From Streptomyces bikiniensis (GTDB taxonomy: Bacteria; Actinomycetota; Actinomycetes; Streptomycetales; Streptomycetaceae), in assembly GCA_000716465.1 (NCBI GenBank), contig JNWL01000030.1, forward strand, positions 1 to 64,000: a stretch of 64,000 bases of DNA, in the 5' to 3' direction. A model generated the notes under the pieces. It searched no databases and was not told where the DNA came from. It was given only the letters and a program-made list of their open reading frames with translations. Position 1 is the first letter of the stretch, and every line of letters begins with the position of its first letter. A program made the translations under genes and the position numbers. This document shows positions 1 to 8,667 of the stretch, one piece after another.

Positions 1-2
1 CC

Positions 3-1844
3 CCCGCCACCGCCCCCGCTCCCGTCCCCTCCCCCACCCCCTCCCGCCGCACCCTCCTCGCGGTCACCGCCGCCGCCGCGGTCGCCGCCGTCACCGGGGC
101 GGGCGCCCCCGTCCAGGCCGCGCCCGAGCGGTACGACGACCGGAGGCTCCGGCGGATCGTCGACCGCATGTCCCTGGAGGAGAAGGTCGGCCAGCTCTTC
201 GTGATGCGGGTGTACGGGCACTCCGCGACCGCCCCGGACCAGGCCGACGTCGACGCCAACCTCGCCGAGATCGGGGTCCGCACGGCCGCCGAGCTGGTCG
301 CGCGCTACCACGTCGGCGGGATCATCTACTTCACCTGGGCCCACAACACCCGCGACCCGCACCAGATCGCCGACCTCTCCAACGGCATCCAGCAGGCCGC
401 CCTCGCGCAGCCCGTCCCCGTCCCCGTGCTCATCTCCACCGACCAGGAGCACGGCATCGTCTGCCGGGTGGGCGAGCCCGCCACCCTGCTGCCCGGCGCG
501 ATGGCCCTCGGCGCCGGCCGCTCGCACGCCGACGCCCGCCGGGCCGCGGAGATCGCGGGCGCCGAACTCGCCGCCCTCGGCATCCGCCAGAACTACGCCC
601 CGGTCGCCGACGTCAACGTCAACCCGGCCAACCCGGTCATCGGCGTCCGCTCCTTCGGCTCCGACCCGCGCGCGGTCGCCGGCCTCGTCGCCGCCCAGGT
701 GAAGGGGTACCAGCGGGCCGGGGTCGCGGCCACCTCCAAGCACTTCCCCGGCCACGGCGACACCGCCGTGGACAGCCACTACGGCCTGCCGACCATCACC
801 CACACCCGGGAGCAGTGGGAGGAACTGGACGCCCCGCCGTTCCGGTCCGCGATCGCCGCCGGGATCGACTCGATCATGACCGCGCACATCGTGGTCCCCG
901 CGCTCGACCCGAGCGAGGACCCGGCGACCCTCTCCCGGCCCGTCCTCACCGGCATCCTGCGCGAACGGCTCGGCTACGACGGCGTGGTGGTCACCGACGC
1001 GCTCGGCATGGAGGGCGTGCGCACCAAGTACGGCGACGAGCGCGTCCCGGTCCTCGCCCTCAAGGCCGGTGTCGACCAGCTCCTCAACCCGCCGAAGCTG
1101 GACGTCGCCTGGAACGCGGTCCTGAACGCGGTCCGCTCCGGCGAGCTGACCGAGGCCCGGCTCGACGAATCGATCCTGCGCATCCTGCGGCTCAAGGCGA
1201 AGCTGGGCCTGTTCCGGCAGGCGTACGTGACGCGGGCGGGCGTCGAGCGGGTGGTCGGCTCGAAGACCCACCTGGCGCAGGCCGACCGGATCGCCGAGGC
1301 GACGACGACCCTGCTCCTCAACGAGGGCGGGTTCCTGCCGCTGCGGCCCTCCCGCCACCGCTCGGTCCTGGTCGTCGGCGCCGACCCGGCCTCCCCGTCC
1401 GGCACCACGGGACCGCCCACCACCACCCTGGCGGCGGCCCTGCGGGAGCTGGGGTTCACCGCGACGGCGCTCCCCACCGGGACCGCGCCGACGGCGGCGC
1501 GGATCGAGGAGGCGGTGGCCGCCGCGGCCGGCAGGGACGTGGTGGTCGTGGGCACGTACAACGTCACCGCGACCAGCACCCAGCGGACCCTGGTGGCGCG
1601 GCTCGCGGCGACCGGGGTGCCCGTCGTGACGGTCGCGATCCGCAACCCGTACGACGTCGCGCACCTGACGGGCCAGCGGGCGACCCTCGCCGCGTACTCC
1701 TGGACCGACGTCGAACTCCGCGCCGCCGTCCGGGTCCTGGCCGGGCGGGCGGAGCCCCGGGGCCGGCTCCCGGTGCCGGTGCAGAGCGCCGACGCCCCGG
1801 ACCGGGTGCTGTACCCGGTCGGGTACGGCCTCTCGTACCGCTAG
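3..1844 (+). CDS. Secreted GH3 beta-N-acetylglucosaminidase (NagZ-like), 5' end outside window
   Basis: Glycoside hydrolase family 3 enzyme expected to remove N-acetylglucosamine from chitin or cell-wall oligosaccharides outside the cytoplasm. The frame is open from the window edge. Its first ~40 codons read as a signal peptide with a twin-arginine stretch SRRTLLAVTAAAAV (from base 42) followed by an alanine-rich cleavage region, so the ATG at 168 (MSLEEKVGQLF) is internal and the true start is upstream of base 1. The NagZ signature KHFPGHGDT with a following DSH begins at base 738, and the nucleophile aspartate is in TDALGM (codon 996-998). About 150 C-terminal residues form the extra alpha/beta domain found in secreted GH3 enzymes but not in short cytosolic NagZ. 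It converges on the S37 peptidase gene with a shared terminator between them. Family assignment is secure; the exact substrate is inferred. Confidence 0.9.
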   Translation, partial: PATAPAPVPSPTPSRRTLLAVTAAAAVAAVTGAGAPVQAAPERYDDRRLRRIVDRMSLEEKVGQLFVMRVYGHSATAPDQADVDANLAEIGVRTAAELVARYHVGGIIYFTWAHNTRDPHQIADLSNGIQQAALAQPVPVPVLISTDQEHGIVCRVGEPATLLPGAMALGAGRSHADARRAAEIAGAELAALGIRQNYAPVADVNVNPANPVIGVRSFGSDPRAVAGLVAAQVKGYQRAGVAATSKHFPGHGDTAVDSHYGLPTITHTREQWEELDAPPFRSAIAAGIDSIMTAHIVVPALDPSEDPATLSRPVLTGILRERLGYDGVVVTDALGMEGVRTKYGDERVPVLALKAGVDQLLNPPKLDVAWNAVLNAVRSGELTEARLDESILRILRLKAKLGLFRQAYVTRAGVERVVGSKTHLAQADRIAEATTTLLLNEGGFLPLRPSRHRSVLVVGADPASPSGTTGPPTTTLAAALRELGFTATALPTGTAPTAARIEEAVAAAAGRDVVVVGTYNVTATSTQRTLVARLAATGVPVVTVAIRNPYDVAHLTGQRATLAAYSWTDVELRAAVRVLAGRAEPRGRLPVPVQSADAPDRVLYPVGYGLSYR

Positions 1845-1857
1845 CGGACAGGAAAAA

Positions 1858-1887
1858 GGGGGGCGCGCCCGGACGGGCGCGCCCCCC
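1858..1887. terminator. Bidirectional hairpin terminator
   Basis: A 14-bp perfect inverted repeat (1858-1871 with 1874-1887, very GC-rich) lies directly after the GH3 stop and before the end of the convergent peptidase gene. Five A residues precede the left arm, giving a U tract for the leftward transcript. It can serve both genes. Confidence 0.75.
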
Positions 1888-1905
1888 CTCTCGCCTCACC
1901 GCGGA

Positions 1906-3375
1906 CTACGGCCGCAGGCCGTGCTCCCGCGTCGCCTCCTCGTCGACCGCCCGGTCCAGGCGGGCGTCGAAGCGGGCCAGCGGCCGCGCCGCCTGCTCGG
2001 CCGGGGCGGGGACGCCGGCCCAGGCGAGGATGCGGGCGGTGGCCTTCGCGCGCTCGGCCTCGACCAGGCCCTCCACGTTCGCGCCGTGGTTGGCGCCCGG
2101 GGCCACGTACACGTAGCTGTCGCGCGCGCCCTTGCCCAGGCGGAACTTCTCGGAGCCCCACGGGTCGTTGCCGCCGTAGACGAACAGCATCCGGTGCGCG
2201 TTGTTGCGGACCCAGGAGTCCACGTCCTTCATGGCCCGCGGGTCGAACTTCATCGGGATCTCGCGCGGCACGAAGTTGCGCGCGGGCTGGTAGCCGTAGC
2301 GGCTCAGGCCCTTGAGGTGCGGCTGCTTGATGAAGGGCGCGCCGAGCTGGGTGGCCGCCTGGTAGTAGTACGGCGTGTACGGCTCCAGGCCCTGGTCGGT
2401 GTAGGCGGCCCAGCCGGAGTAGGCGTCGATCGTGTCGTACACCTCGTCGTCCGTCGCCGTCCTCGCGACCGGGATCTGGTCGCAGACGTCCTGGCCGTAG
2501 TACTGCCAGAAGCCCCACACGAAGTCGAGGACGACGGCCTCGTAGGCCTTGTCGAGCGTGCCGACCGTGTGGAAGGTGGCGCCCTCGGCCTCGGCCCACG
2601 CCTTGTACTTGGCCTGGAGGGGCGCGCGCCGGACGAGCGCCTCGCGCTGGAGGTCGTTCAGGCGGTCGCGGCACTCCTCGGTGCCGACGGTGGCGAAGAA
2701 GCGGTCGTAGGCCGAGTCCTCGTCGTTGACCACGTCGTTCGGGGCGACGTAGGCGACGACGCCGTCCATGTCGCGCGGGTAGAAGCGCTCGTAGTAGGTG
2801 GCGGTCATGCCGCCCTTGGAGGCTCCGGTGGAGAGCCACTTCTTGCCGTAGATCTTCTTCAGGGCGGTGAAGATCCGGTGCTGGTCGCTGGCGGCCTGCC
2901 AGATGTTCAGCTTCGACCAGTCGGCCGGCTGGGGCCGGGACGGGGTGAAGAAGCGGTACTCCATGGAGATCTGGTTGCCGTCGACGATCCGGGTCGGCTC
3001 GGCCCGGCTCGGCGTGGTGCTCAGCCCGTAGCCGCTGGTGCGGAAGACGGTGGGGCGGTCCGTGTCCTTGTGGAGGACCGAGATCCGCTGCTGGAACGTG
3101 CCCTTCCACGGGCGCGCGTGGTCGATCGGCTGTTCGTAGTTCAGGACGAAGAAGCGGTAGCCGGCGTACGGCTTCTCCTCGATCAGGGTCATCCCGGGGA
3201 TCGCCAGGATGCGGTCCTTGATGTCCTCGGCGGCCGCCCGGTCGGCGGTCCCGCTCCGCGAGTCGGCGACGGACGCGGTGTCGGTGTCCGTGTCCGCGGC
3301 GGTGGCCACGCCGGTCGCTCCCACGGTGCCTATGAGCACCGAGAGCGACAGCAGCAGCCTGAGCGACGTGCGCAT
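1906..3375 (-). CDS. Secreted S37-family tripeptidyl aminopeptidase
   Basis: Serine peptidase of family S37 (the Streptomyces tripeptidyl aminopeptidase family), which trims peptides from protein N termini outside the cell. The N terminus is a Sec signal peptide (MRTSLRLLLSLSVLIG, then an ATA region). The mature part has the family features RFFVLNYEQPIDH, an FRTSGYG stretch, and the nucleophile elbow GASKGGM (Ser186, codon 2818-2820). The C-terminal region VYGGNDPWG and PGANHG probably supplies the catalytic Asp and His. The chosen ATG at 3375 follows GGGAGGG; an in-frame ATG four codons upstream (3387) overlaps that Shine-Dalgarno sequence and is less likely. The five-copy 20-bp array lies 115 bp upstream of this start, so it may belong to the promoter region. 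Confidence 0.87.
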   Translation of the reverse strand: MRTSLRLLLSLSVLIGTVGATGVATAADTDTDTASVADSRSGTADRAAAEDIKDRILAIPGMTLIEEKPYAGYRFFVLNYEQPIDHARPWKGTFQQRISVLHKDTDRPTVFRTSGYGLSTTPSRAEPTRIVDGNQISMEYRFFTPSRPQPADWSKLNIWQAASDQHRIFTALKKIYGKKWLSTGASKGGMTATYYERFYPRDMDGVVAYVAPNDVVNDEDSAYDRFFATVGTEECRDRLNDLQREALVRRAPLQAKYKAWAEAEGATFHTVGTLDKAYEAVVLDFVWGFWQYYGQDVCDQIPVARTATDDEVYDTIDAYSGWAAYTDQGLEPYTPYYYQAATQLGAPFIKQPHLKGLSRYGYQPARNFVPREIPMKFDPRAMKDVDSWVRNNAHRMLFVYGGNDPWGSEKFRLGKGARDSYVYVAPGANHGANVEGLVEAERAKATARILAWAGVPAPAEQAARPLARFDARLDRAVDEEATREHGLRP

Positions 3376-3490
3376 GCACCCTCCCATGATTCACAACGGT
3401 GTCGCGAACCTAGCGGGGGCAACGTGTGGACCGCCAGACCCAGTTGGTCCTTACTGGTGGACTTTCCCGCGCACCGGCACGGAATCCGGA

Positions 3491-3597
3491 CCGTCCGTAC
3501 GGGAAACGGACCGTCCGTACGGGAAACAGGCCGTCCGTACGGGAAACAGGCCGTCCGTACGGGAAACAGGCCGTCCGTACGGAAACGGGCCGTCAGC
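3491..3597. repeat. Five-copy 20-bp palindromic tandem array
   Basis: Five head-to-tail copies of a 20-bp unit starting CCGTCCGTACGGGAAAC (3491, 3511, 3531, 3551, 3571; the last unit lacks one G), followed by a partial CCGTC. Each unit contains the 8-bp palindrome CCGTACGG, so five palindromes are spaced 20 bp apart, close to two helical turns, on the same face of the DNA. The right end runs into the stop codon of the 140-aa secreted-protein gene. The left end is 115 bp upstream of the S37 peptidase start. Copies 2-4 are identical, which suggests recent expansion. Operator array, attenuator and neutral repeat are all possible. Confidence 0.85.
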
Positions 3598-4015
3598 AGA
3601 GGATCCAGCCCGTGGACGTCCCCCGGCCGGACACCGAACCCGCCGCCCGGACGCAGCGGTTGAGAGCGTGGACGGTGAGGGGCCCGGCCTGGCGGTCGAA
3701 CCGGCCGGACTTGACGGCGGGGCGCCCGCCGCGCGGCTGGAGCGAGACGGACATGGCCCGGCGGGCCGCCGGACCCCTGCCGACGGTGACGGCGCAGACG
3801 TACTGCCGGGTCCGGTAGAGGCGCAGCTCCCCGGTGGGGAAGGCGATCGTCCGGGTGGGCCGTCCCCGGCAGACGGAGGCGGCGTCGGCGGTGCCGGCCC
3901 CCGGGCCGCCGGGGAAGGGCAGCAGGAGCAGCGCGAGGGCGGTGAGCAGCGGTACGAGGACACGGGCGGTCGCCCGCCGCCCGCGCCGTGCGGTCGGCGT
4001 GTCGTCCGTGACCAT
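3593..4015 (-). CDS. Small secreted cysteine-containing protein, unknown function
   Basis: Hypothetical 140-aa protein. I do not recognise a family. The N terminus is a signal peptide or membrane anchor (ARVLVPLLTALALLLLPF, then a GTADAAS cleavage-like region). The mature ~95 residues contain four cysteines (VCRG, VCAV, RCVR and the final ILC), which fits two disulfides in an exported protein. GGGAGGGGG six bases before the ATG supports the start. The stop codon is embedded in the right edge of the 20-bp tandem array. It runs in the same direction as the S37 peptidase gene downstream, but about 215 bp separate them. Confidence 0.7.
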   Translation of the reverse strand: MVTDDTPTARRGRRATARVLVPLLTALALLLLPFPGGPGAGTADAASVCRGRPTRTIAFPTGELRLYRTRQYVCAVTVGRGPAARRAMSVSLQPRGGRPAVKSGRFDRQAGPLTVHALNRCVRAAGSVSGRGTSTGWILC

Positions 4016-4098
4016 GCGGCCCCCTCCCGGGTGAAGCTCCGTACGGATGTACGGGTCTACGACGCGCCATGGGGCCGAACGGTTGCCTCCGCCCCGGC

Positions 4099-7000
4099 TC
4101 AGGCCTCGACCCGCGCCGGTTCCGCCTCCCCGACGAAGGTGCTCCAGAGCTTGGCGTACCGGCCGCCCCGGGCGAGGAGTTCGTCGTGGGTGCCGTCCTC
4201 CGCGACCCGCCCGTGGTCCATGACGACCACCCGGTCGGCGCGGGCGGCCGTGGTCAGGCGGTGGGCGACGACGAGGGTGGTGCGGCGGCCCGCGATGCGG
4301 TCGGTGGCCTGGTTGACCTGGGCCTCGGTGGCCAGGTCCAGGGCGGCCGTGGCCTCGTCCAGGAGCAGGATGTCGGGGTCGACCAGCTCGGCGCGGGCCA
4401 GGGCGATGAGCTGGCGCTGTCCGGCGGAGAGGTTCCGGCCGCGCTCGGCCACCTCGTGGAGGTAGCCGCCGTCGAGCGTGGCGATCATCTCGTGCGCGCC
4501 GACCGCGCGGGCCGCCGCCTCCACCTCGGCGTCGGTCGCCTCGGGCCGCCCGTAGGCGATGGCGTCGCGGACCGTCCCCGCGAAGAGGTACGCCTCCTGG
4601 GGGACGACCCCGAGCCGGTGCCGGTACGCGGTGAGGTCGAGGTCCCGCAGGTCGGTGCCGTCGGCGGTGACCCGGCCGCTCGTGGGGTCGTAGAACCGCG
4701 CGACCAGCTTGACCAGGGTGGACTTCCCGGCGCCGGTCTCACCGACGAAGGCGACGGTCTGCCCGGCGGGAATCCGCAGGTCGACCCCGGTCAGCGCTGC
4801 CTCCTCCCCGTCGCCGACGTCCTCCCCGTACGAGAAGGACACGTCCTCGAAGGCGATCTCGCCGCGCAGCGAGAGCACGTCCAGGGGCGCGTCGGCGGCG
4901 GCCGTCGACGTGGGCTCCTGGAGGAGTTCCTGCATCCGCTTCAGGGAGACTGCGGCCTGCTGGTAGCCGTCGAAGACCTGCGAGAGCTGCTGCACGGGCG
5001 CGAAGAACAGGTCGATGTAGAGGAGGTAGGCGACGAGGGCGCCGGTGGTGAGCGTCCCGGCCTCGATGCGGTTCGCGCCGACGACCAGGACGGCCGCGGC
5101 GGCCGCCGAGGACAGCAGGGTGACGAACGGGAAGTAGATCGAGATCAGCCACTGGCCGCGGACGCGGGCCTCGCGGTAGGAGTCGCTGCGCTCCGCGAAC
5201 CGCCCGGCGCCGTCCCGCTCGCGGCGGAAGGCCTGCACGATCCGCAGCCCGGCCACCGACTCCTGGAGGTCGGCGTTGACGACGCCGATCCGCTCGCGCG
5301 CCAGCTCGTACGCCTTCACGCTGGAGCGCCGGAAGAAGTACGTGGCGACGGCGAGGACCGGCAGGGTCGCGAAGACCACCAGGGCGAGCTGGAGGTCGAG
5401 CACGAGCAGCGCGACCATGATCCCGAAGAAGGTCACGACGGAGACGAAGGCGGTGACCAGGCCCGTCTGGAGGAAGGTGGACAGGGCGTCCACGTCCGTG
5501 GTCATCCGGGTCATGATCCGGCCGGTGAGCTCGCGCTCGTAGTAGTCCAGGCCGAGCCGCTGGAGCTGGGCGAAGATCTTCAGGCGCAGGGCGTAGAGGA
5601 CCCGCTCGCCGGTGCGGCCGGTCATCCGGGTCTCGGCGGTCTGCGCGACCCACTGCACGAGCACGGTCAGCAGGGCGAGCGCGGAGGCCGCCCAGACGGC
5701 GCCGATCGCGAGCCGGTTCACGCCCTCGTCGATGCCGTGCCGGATCAGGACGGGCAGCAGGAGGCCGGTGCCGGCGTCGAGGGCGACCAGGCCGAGGCTG
5801 ATGAGCAGGGGCGGGCCGAAGCCCCGGAGCAGCCGGCGCAGGCCGTAGGAGTCCTCGGGGGCCACGGCCCGCGCCTCGTCCACGTCGGGGACGTCGGTGG
5901 CGGGCGGCAGGGCCGCGACGGCGGCGAGCAGCTCGGGGGTGGCCCCGGGCACGGCGCTCTCCCGGCCGCCGTCCCCGTCCCGTACCCACAGGGCGGGGGT
6001 GATGCCCCGCTCGGCGTCGAACTCGGCGTCCAGCTCGTCCCGCAGCGTGTGGTCCTCGGCGGGCGCGGCCGGGGCGACGCGGCCGGGCGAGACGGCGCCC
6101 AGCTCCTCGGGGTCGGTGAGCAGGCGCCGGAAGAGCGGGGAGCGCTCCTCCAGCTCCTCCTGGGTGCCGATGTCCGCGAGGCGCCCGCCGTCGAGGACGG
6201 CGATGCGGTCGGCGAGGTTGAGGGTGGAGCGGCGGTGGGCGATGAGCAGGGTCGTGCGGCCCGCCATGACCGACTTCAGGGCCTCGTGGATCTCGTGCTC
6301 GACGCGGGCGTCCACGGCGGAGGTGGCGTCGTCCAGGAGGAGCAGCCGGGGGTCGGCCAGGATCGCGCGGGCGAGCGCGACGCGCTGGCGCTGGCCGCCG
6401 GAGAGGGTCAGTCCGTGCTCGCCGACCTTGGTGTCGTACCCCTGGGGCAGCTCGTTGATGAACCGGTCGGCCTGGGCGGCGCGGGCGGCGGTCTCGATCT
6501 GCTCGTCGGTGGCGTCGGGGACGCCGTACGCGATGTTGGCGCGGACCGTGTCGGAGAAGAGGAAGGAGTCCTCGGGGACCAGGCCGACGGCGGCGCGCAG
6601 CGAGTCGAGGGTCAGCTCGCGCACGTCGTGGCCGCCGACGAGGACGGCGCCGCGCGAGACGTCGTAGAAGCGGGGCAGGAGGAGGGAGACGGTCGACTTG
6701 CCGGAGCCGGAGGCGCCGACGAGGGCGACGGTCTCGCCGGGCCGGATCTCCAGCGAGAACCCGTCGAGCACACGACGCCCGTCTTCGTACGCGAAGGAGA
6801 CGTCGTCGAACTCGACCGTGGCGGGGGCGTCGGCGGGCAGCTCCTTGGTGCCGTCCTCGACGACCGGCTCGGTGTCGATGAGGTCGAGGACGCGCTCGAC
6901 GCCGGCGCGGGCCTGCTGGCCGACGGTGAGGACCATGGCGAGCATGCGGACCGGTCCGACGAGGGAGGCCAGGTAGGAGGAGAAGGCGACGAAGGTGCCG

Positions 7001-7830
7001 AGGGTGATCTGGCCCTTGTAGGCGAGCCAGCCGCCGAGGGCGAGGACGGCGACCTGGCCGAGGGCGGGCACGGCCTGGAGGGCGGGGGTGTACCGGGAGT
7101 TCAGCCGGACCGTCCGCAGCCGGCCCGCGAAGAGCCTGCGCCCGGCCTCGCGGATCTTGCCGGTCTCCTGGTCCTCCTGCCCGAAGCCCTTGACGACCCG
7201 GACGCCGGACACGGCCCCGTCCACGACCCCGGCGACCAGGGCGGCCTGCTGCTGGGCGTGCCAGGTGGCGGGGTGGAGACGGGTGCGGCTGCGCCGGGCG
7301 ATGTACCAGAGGGCGGGGGCGACGGCGAGGGCGACGAGGGTGAGCGGCGGGGAGAGCCACGCCATGACGCCCAGCGAAATCAGGAAGAGCAGGACGTTCC
7401 CGAGGGTCATCGGGAGCATGAAGAGCAGGCTCTGGATCAGCTGGAGGTCGGTGGTGGCCCGCCCGACGACCTGCCCGGTGGACAGCTCGTCCTGCCGCCG
7501 CCCGTCGAGCCGGGTGATCGTGCCGTACATGTCGGTGCGCAGGTCGTGCTGCACGTCGAGCGCGAGGCGCCCGCCGTAGTAGCGGCGGACGTAGGTGAGG
7601 GCGTAGACGAGGACGGCGGCCCCGATCAGGAGCCCGGTCCAGGTGGCGAGGTCCCGGGTCTTCGTCCCGATGACGTCGTCGATGATCACCTTGGTGAAGA
7701 GCGGCACGAGGGCGAGGACGCCCATGCCGACGAGGGACGACCCGAGCGCCAGGAGCGTGTTCGCCTTGTACCGCCAGGCGTATCCGGCGAGCCTGCGCGC
7801 CCACCCCTGCTGTTTCTCCCCGACCGCCAC
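4099..7830 (-). CDS. Fused TMD-NBD-TMD-NBD ABC exporter with one degenerate ATP site
   Basis: Type IV (multidrug/lipid type) ABC exporter in which both half-transporters are joined in a 1243-aa chain: TMD1 (about 25-310), NBD1 (350-585), a linker of about 75 residues, TMD2 (660-945), NBD2 (985-1230). NBD1 has Walker A GASGSGKS, signature LSGGQRQR and H-loop IAHRRS, but its Walker B reads LLLLDDATS with Asp replacing the catalytic Glu. NBD2 has Walker A GETGAGKS, Walker B LLLLDEATA and H-loop VAHRLTT, but an altered signature, LSAGQRQ. As in heterodimeric exporters, the composite site of NBD1 Walker motifs plus NBD2 signature should be degenerate and the other site active. GTG start with GGGAGGT six bases upstream. 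It is a single gene with no adjacent substrate-specific partner; the substrate is unknown. Confidence 0.93.
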   Translation of the reverse strand: MAVGEKQQGWARRLAGYAWRYKANTLLALGSSLVGMGVLALVPLFTKVIIDDVIGTKTRDLATWTGLLIGAAVLVYALTYVRRYYGGRLALDVQHDLRTDMYGTITRLDGRRQDELSTGQVVGRATTDLQLIQSLLFMLPMTLGNVLLFLISLGVMAWLSPPLTLVALAVAPALWYIARRSRTRLHPATWHAQQQAALVAGVVDGAVSGVRVVKGFGQEDQETGKIREAGRRLFAGRLRTVRLNSRYTPALQAVPALGQVAVLALGGWLAYKGQITLGTFVAFSSYLASLVGPVRMLAMVLTVGQQARAGVERVLDLIDTEPVVEDGTKELPADAPATVEFDDVSFAYEDGRRVLDGFSLEIRPGETVALVGASGSGKSTVSLLLPRFYDVSRGAVLVGGHDVRELTLDSLRAAVGLVPEDSFLFSDTVRANIAYGVPDATDEQIETAARAAQADRFINELPQGYDTKVGEHGLTLSGGQRQRVALARAILADPRLLLLDDATSAVDARVEHEIHEALKSVMAGRTTLLIAHRRSTLNLADRIAVLDGGRLADIGTQEELEERSPLFRRLLTDPEELGAVSPGRVAPAAPAEDHTLRDELDAEFDAERGITPALWVRDGDGGRESAVPGATPELLAAVAALPPATDVPDVDEARAVAPEDSYGLRRLLRGFGPPLLISLGLVALDAGTGLLLPVLIRHGIDEGVNRLAIGAVWAASALALLTVLVQWVAQTAETRMTGRTGERVLYALRLKIFAQLQRLGLDYYERELTGRIMTRMTTDVDALSTFLQTGLVTAFVSVVTFFGIMVALLVLDLQLALVVFATLPVLAVATYFFRRSSVKAYELARERIGVVNADLQESVAGLRIVQAFRRERDGAGRFAERSDSYREARVRGQWLISIYFPFVTLLSSAAAAAVLVVGANRIEAGTLTTGALVAYLLYIDLFFAPVQQLSQVFDGYQQAAVSLKRMQELLQEPTSTAAADAPLDVLSLRGEIAFEDVSFSYGEDVGDGEEAALTGVDLRIPAGQTVAFVGETGAGKSTLVKLVARFYDPTSGRVTADGTDLRDLDLTAYRHRLGVVPQEAYLFAGTVRDAIAYGRPEATDAEVEAAARAVGAHEMIATLDGGYLHEVAERGRNLSAGQRQLIALARAELVDPDILLLDEATAALDLATEAQVNQATDRIAGRRTTLVVAHRLTTAARADRVVVMDHGRVAEDGTHDELLARGGRYAKLWSTFVGEAEPARVEA

Positions 7831-7939
7831 GTGTGACCTCCCGTACGTCCTGCTCTACCGGAAGCCCCAACGCGGCCGACGTGGGATTTCATCCCGCCGC
7901 AACAAAGACGGGGCCCGGGTCGGAGGAGGATCGGGCGGT

Positions 7940-7951
7940 GGTCCTAGGACC
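7940..7951. promoter_or_regulatory. Perfect 12-bp palindrome GGTCCTAGGACC
   Basis: Perfect palindrome containing CTAG, a tetranucleotide that is generally scarce in Streptomyces. It lies 16 bp beyond the vapC stop and 110 bp upstream of the ABC exporter start, in the only sizeable gap between them. It could be an operator for the exporter. A smaller hairpin, GGGATttcATCCC, is at 7883-7895. No bound factor can be named. Confidence 0.35.
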
Positions 7952-7966
7952 CGTGCCGCGTCCGGC

Positions 7967-8389
7967 TCAGGCCGTCCCGGGCGGGGCGACCCATTGGGTC
8001 GGCTGGCCTGTGACCCGTGCGACGGTCTCGAAGTCCTTGTCGTAGTGGAGGAGCGTGAGGCCGGTCAGTTCGGCGGTGGCGGCCACGAGGAGGTCGACCG
8101 GACCGGCGCTGCGGTGCTCGCCCTGGTTGGTCAGCATCTGCTGGACGCGGCGGGCGCGGGTGTAGACCCCGTCGGGGACGGGAGTCCAGTTGAAGAGCTG
8201 GGCGAGGAGGTCCTCCTTCGCGAGCCGGTCGTTGGCGGACCGGGCCGAGTAGAGGATCTCCAGCTCGGTGAGGTCGCAGAGGCCGACGGTGCCTTCCGTC
8301 AGGTACTTGACCCACTCTTCCTGGACCTGCTTCTTGGCCAGGATCCTGACGGCGGCGGACGTGTCCACGAGGTGGGTGACCGGGCTCAC
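7967..8389 (-). CDS. vapC: VapC-type PIN-domain ribonuclease toxin
   Basis: PIN-domain toxin of a type II toxin-antitoxin system, predicted to cleave RNA (tRNA or rRNA in characterised VapCs) with Mg2+ when free of its antitoxin. The 140-aa protein shows the expected acidic residues: Asp in THLVDTSAA at the N terminus, Glu in CDLTELEIL, Asp in GPVDLLVAATA and Asp in LLHYDKDF. The GTG start at 8389 overlaps the vapB stop as GTGA, so translation is coupled. An upstream in-frame extension runs antisense to other genes and was rejected. Length and motif spacing are normal for VapC. Confidence 0.9.
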   Translation of the reverse strand: MSPVTHLVDTSAAVRILAKKQVQEEWVKYLTEGTVGLCDLTELEILYSARSANDRLAKEDLLAQLFNWTPVPDGVYTRARRVQQMLTNQGEHRSAGPVDLLVAATAELTGLTLLHYDKDFETVARVTGQPTQWVAPPGTA

Positions 8390-8595
8390 CGACGGTAGTT
8401 CCTCTTGTCCATGAGGATGTCGAAGTCCCCGCGCTCCGCCATCGCCGTCAGCTGCTCCAGCGCGCGCAGCCGTTTGTGCCGCTGCGCGACCTCCAGCAGG
8501 GCTGCGTTGACCGTGTCCTTCTTCGTCTTCGTGCCCAGTATTTCGGCGGCCTCGGCCAGGGCCTCGTCGTCGACCTCCACGTACAGATTCGACAT
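8386..8595 (-). CDS. vapB: VapB-family antitoxin
   Basis: 69-aa antitoxin that should bind and inhibit the VapC encoded immediately downstream and repress their shared promoter. The N-terminal half (VEVDDEALAEAAEILGTKTK, then KDTVNAALLEVAQRHKR) is the ribbon-helix-helix DNA-binding module of actinobacterial VapB proteins. The C-terminal DFDILMDKRNYRR is the toxin-wrapping tail. ATG start with GGAGG seven bases upstream. A short palindrome, GCATATGC, at 8628-8635 is 33 bp upstream of the start and is a candidate autoregulatory half-site. Confidence 0.9.
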   Translation of the reverse strand: MSNLYVEVDDEALAEAAEILGTKTKKDTVNAALLEVAQRHKRLRALEQLTAMAERGDFDILMDKRNYRR

Positions 8596-8667
8596 GGCAC
8601 ATCCTCCCTATACCGATGACACAAGGAGCATATGCGCCATGGAAACGGCACGGCAAACGCCGTTCAC

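Noticed and set aside
168..1844. Taking ATG 168 as the start of the GH3 gene
   Set aside because: The frame upstream encodes an in-frame twin-arginine signal peptide up to the window edge, so ATG 168 is internal.
3491..3597. CRISPR array
   Set aside because: Units are contiguous 20-mers with no spacers and there are no cas genes.
4069..7836. 1255-codon open frame antisense to the ABC exporter
   Set aside because: High-G+C shadow frame: Gly/Asp/Val-rich with no domain, while the opposite strand has perfect ABC transporter motifs and a ribosome site.
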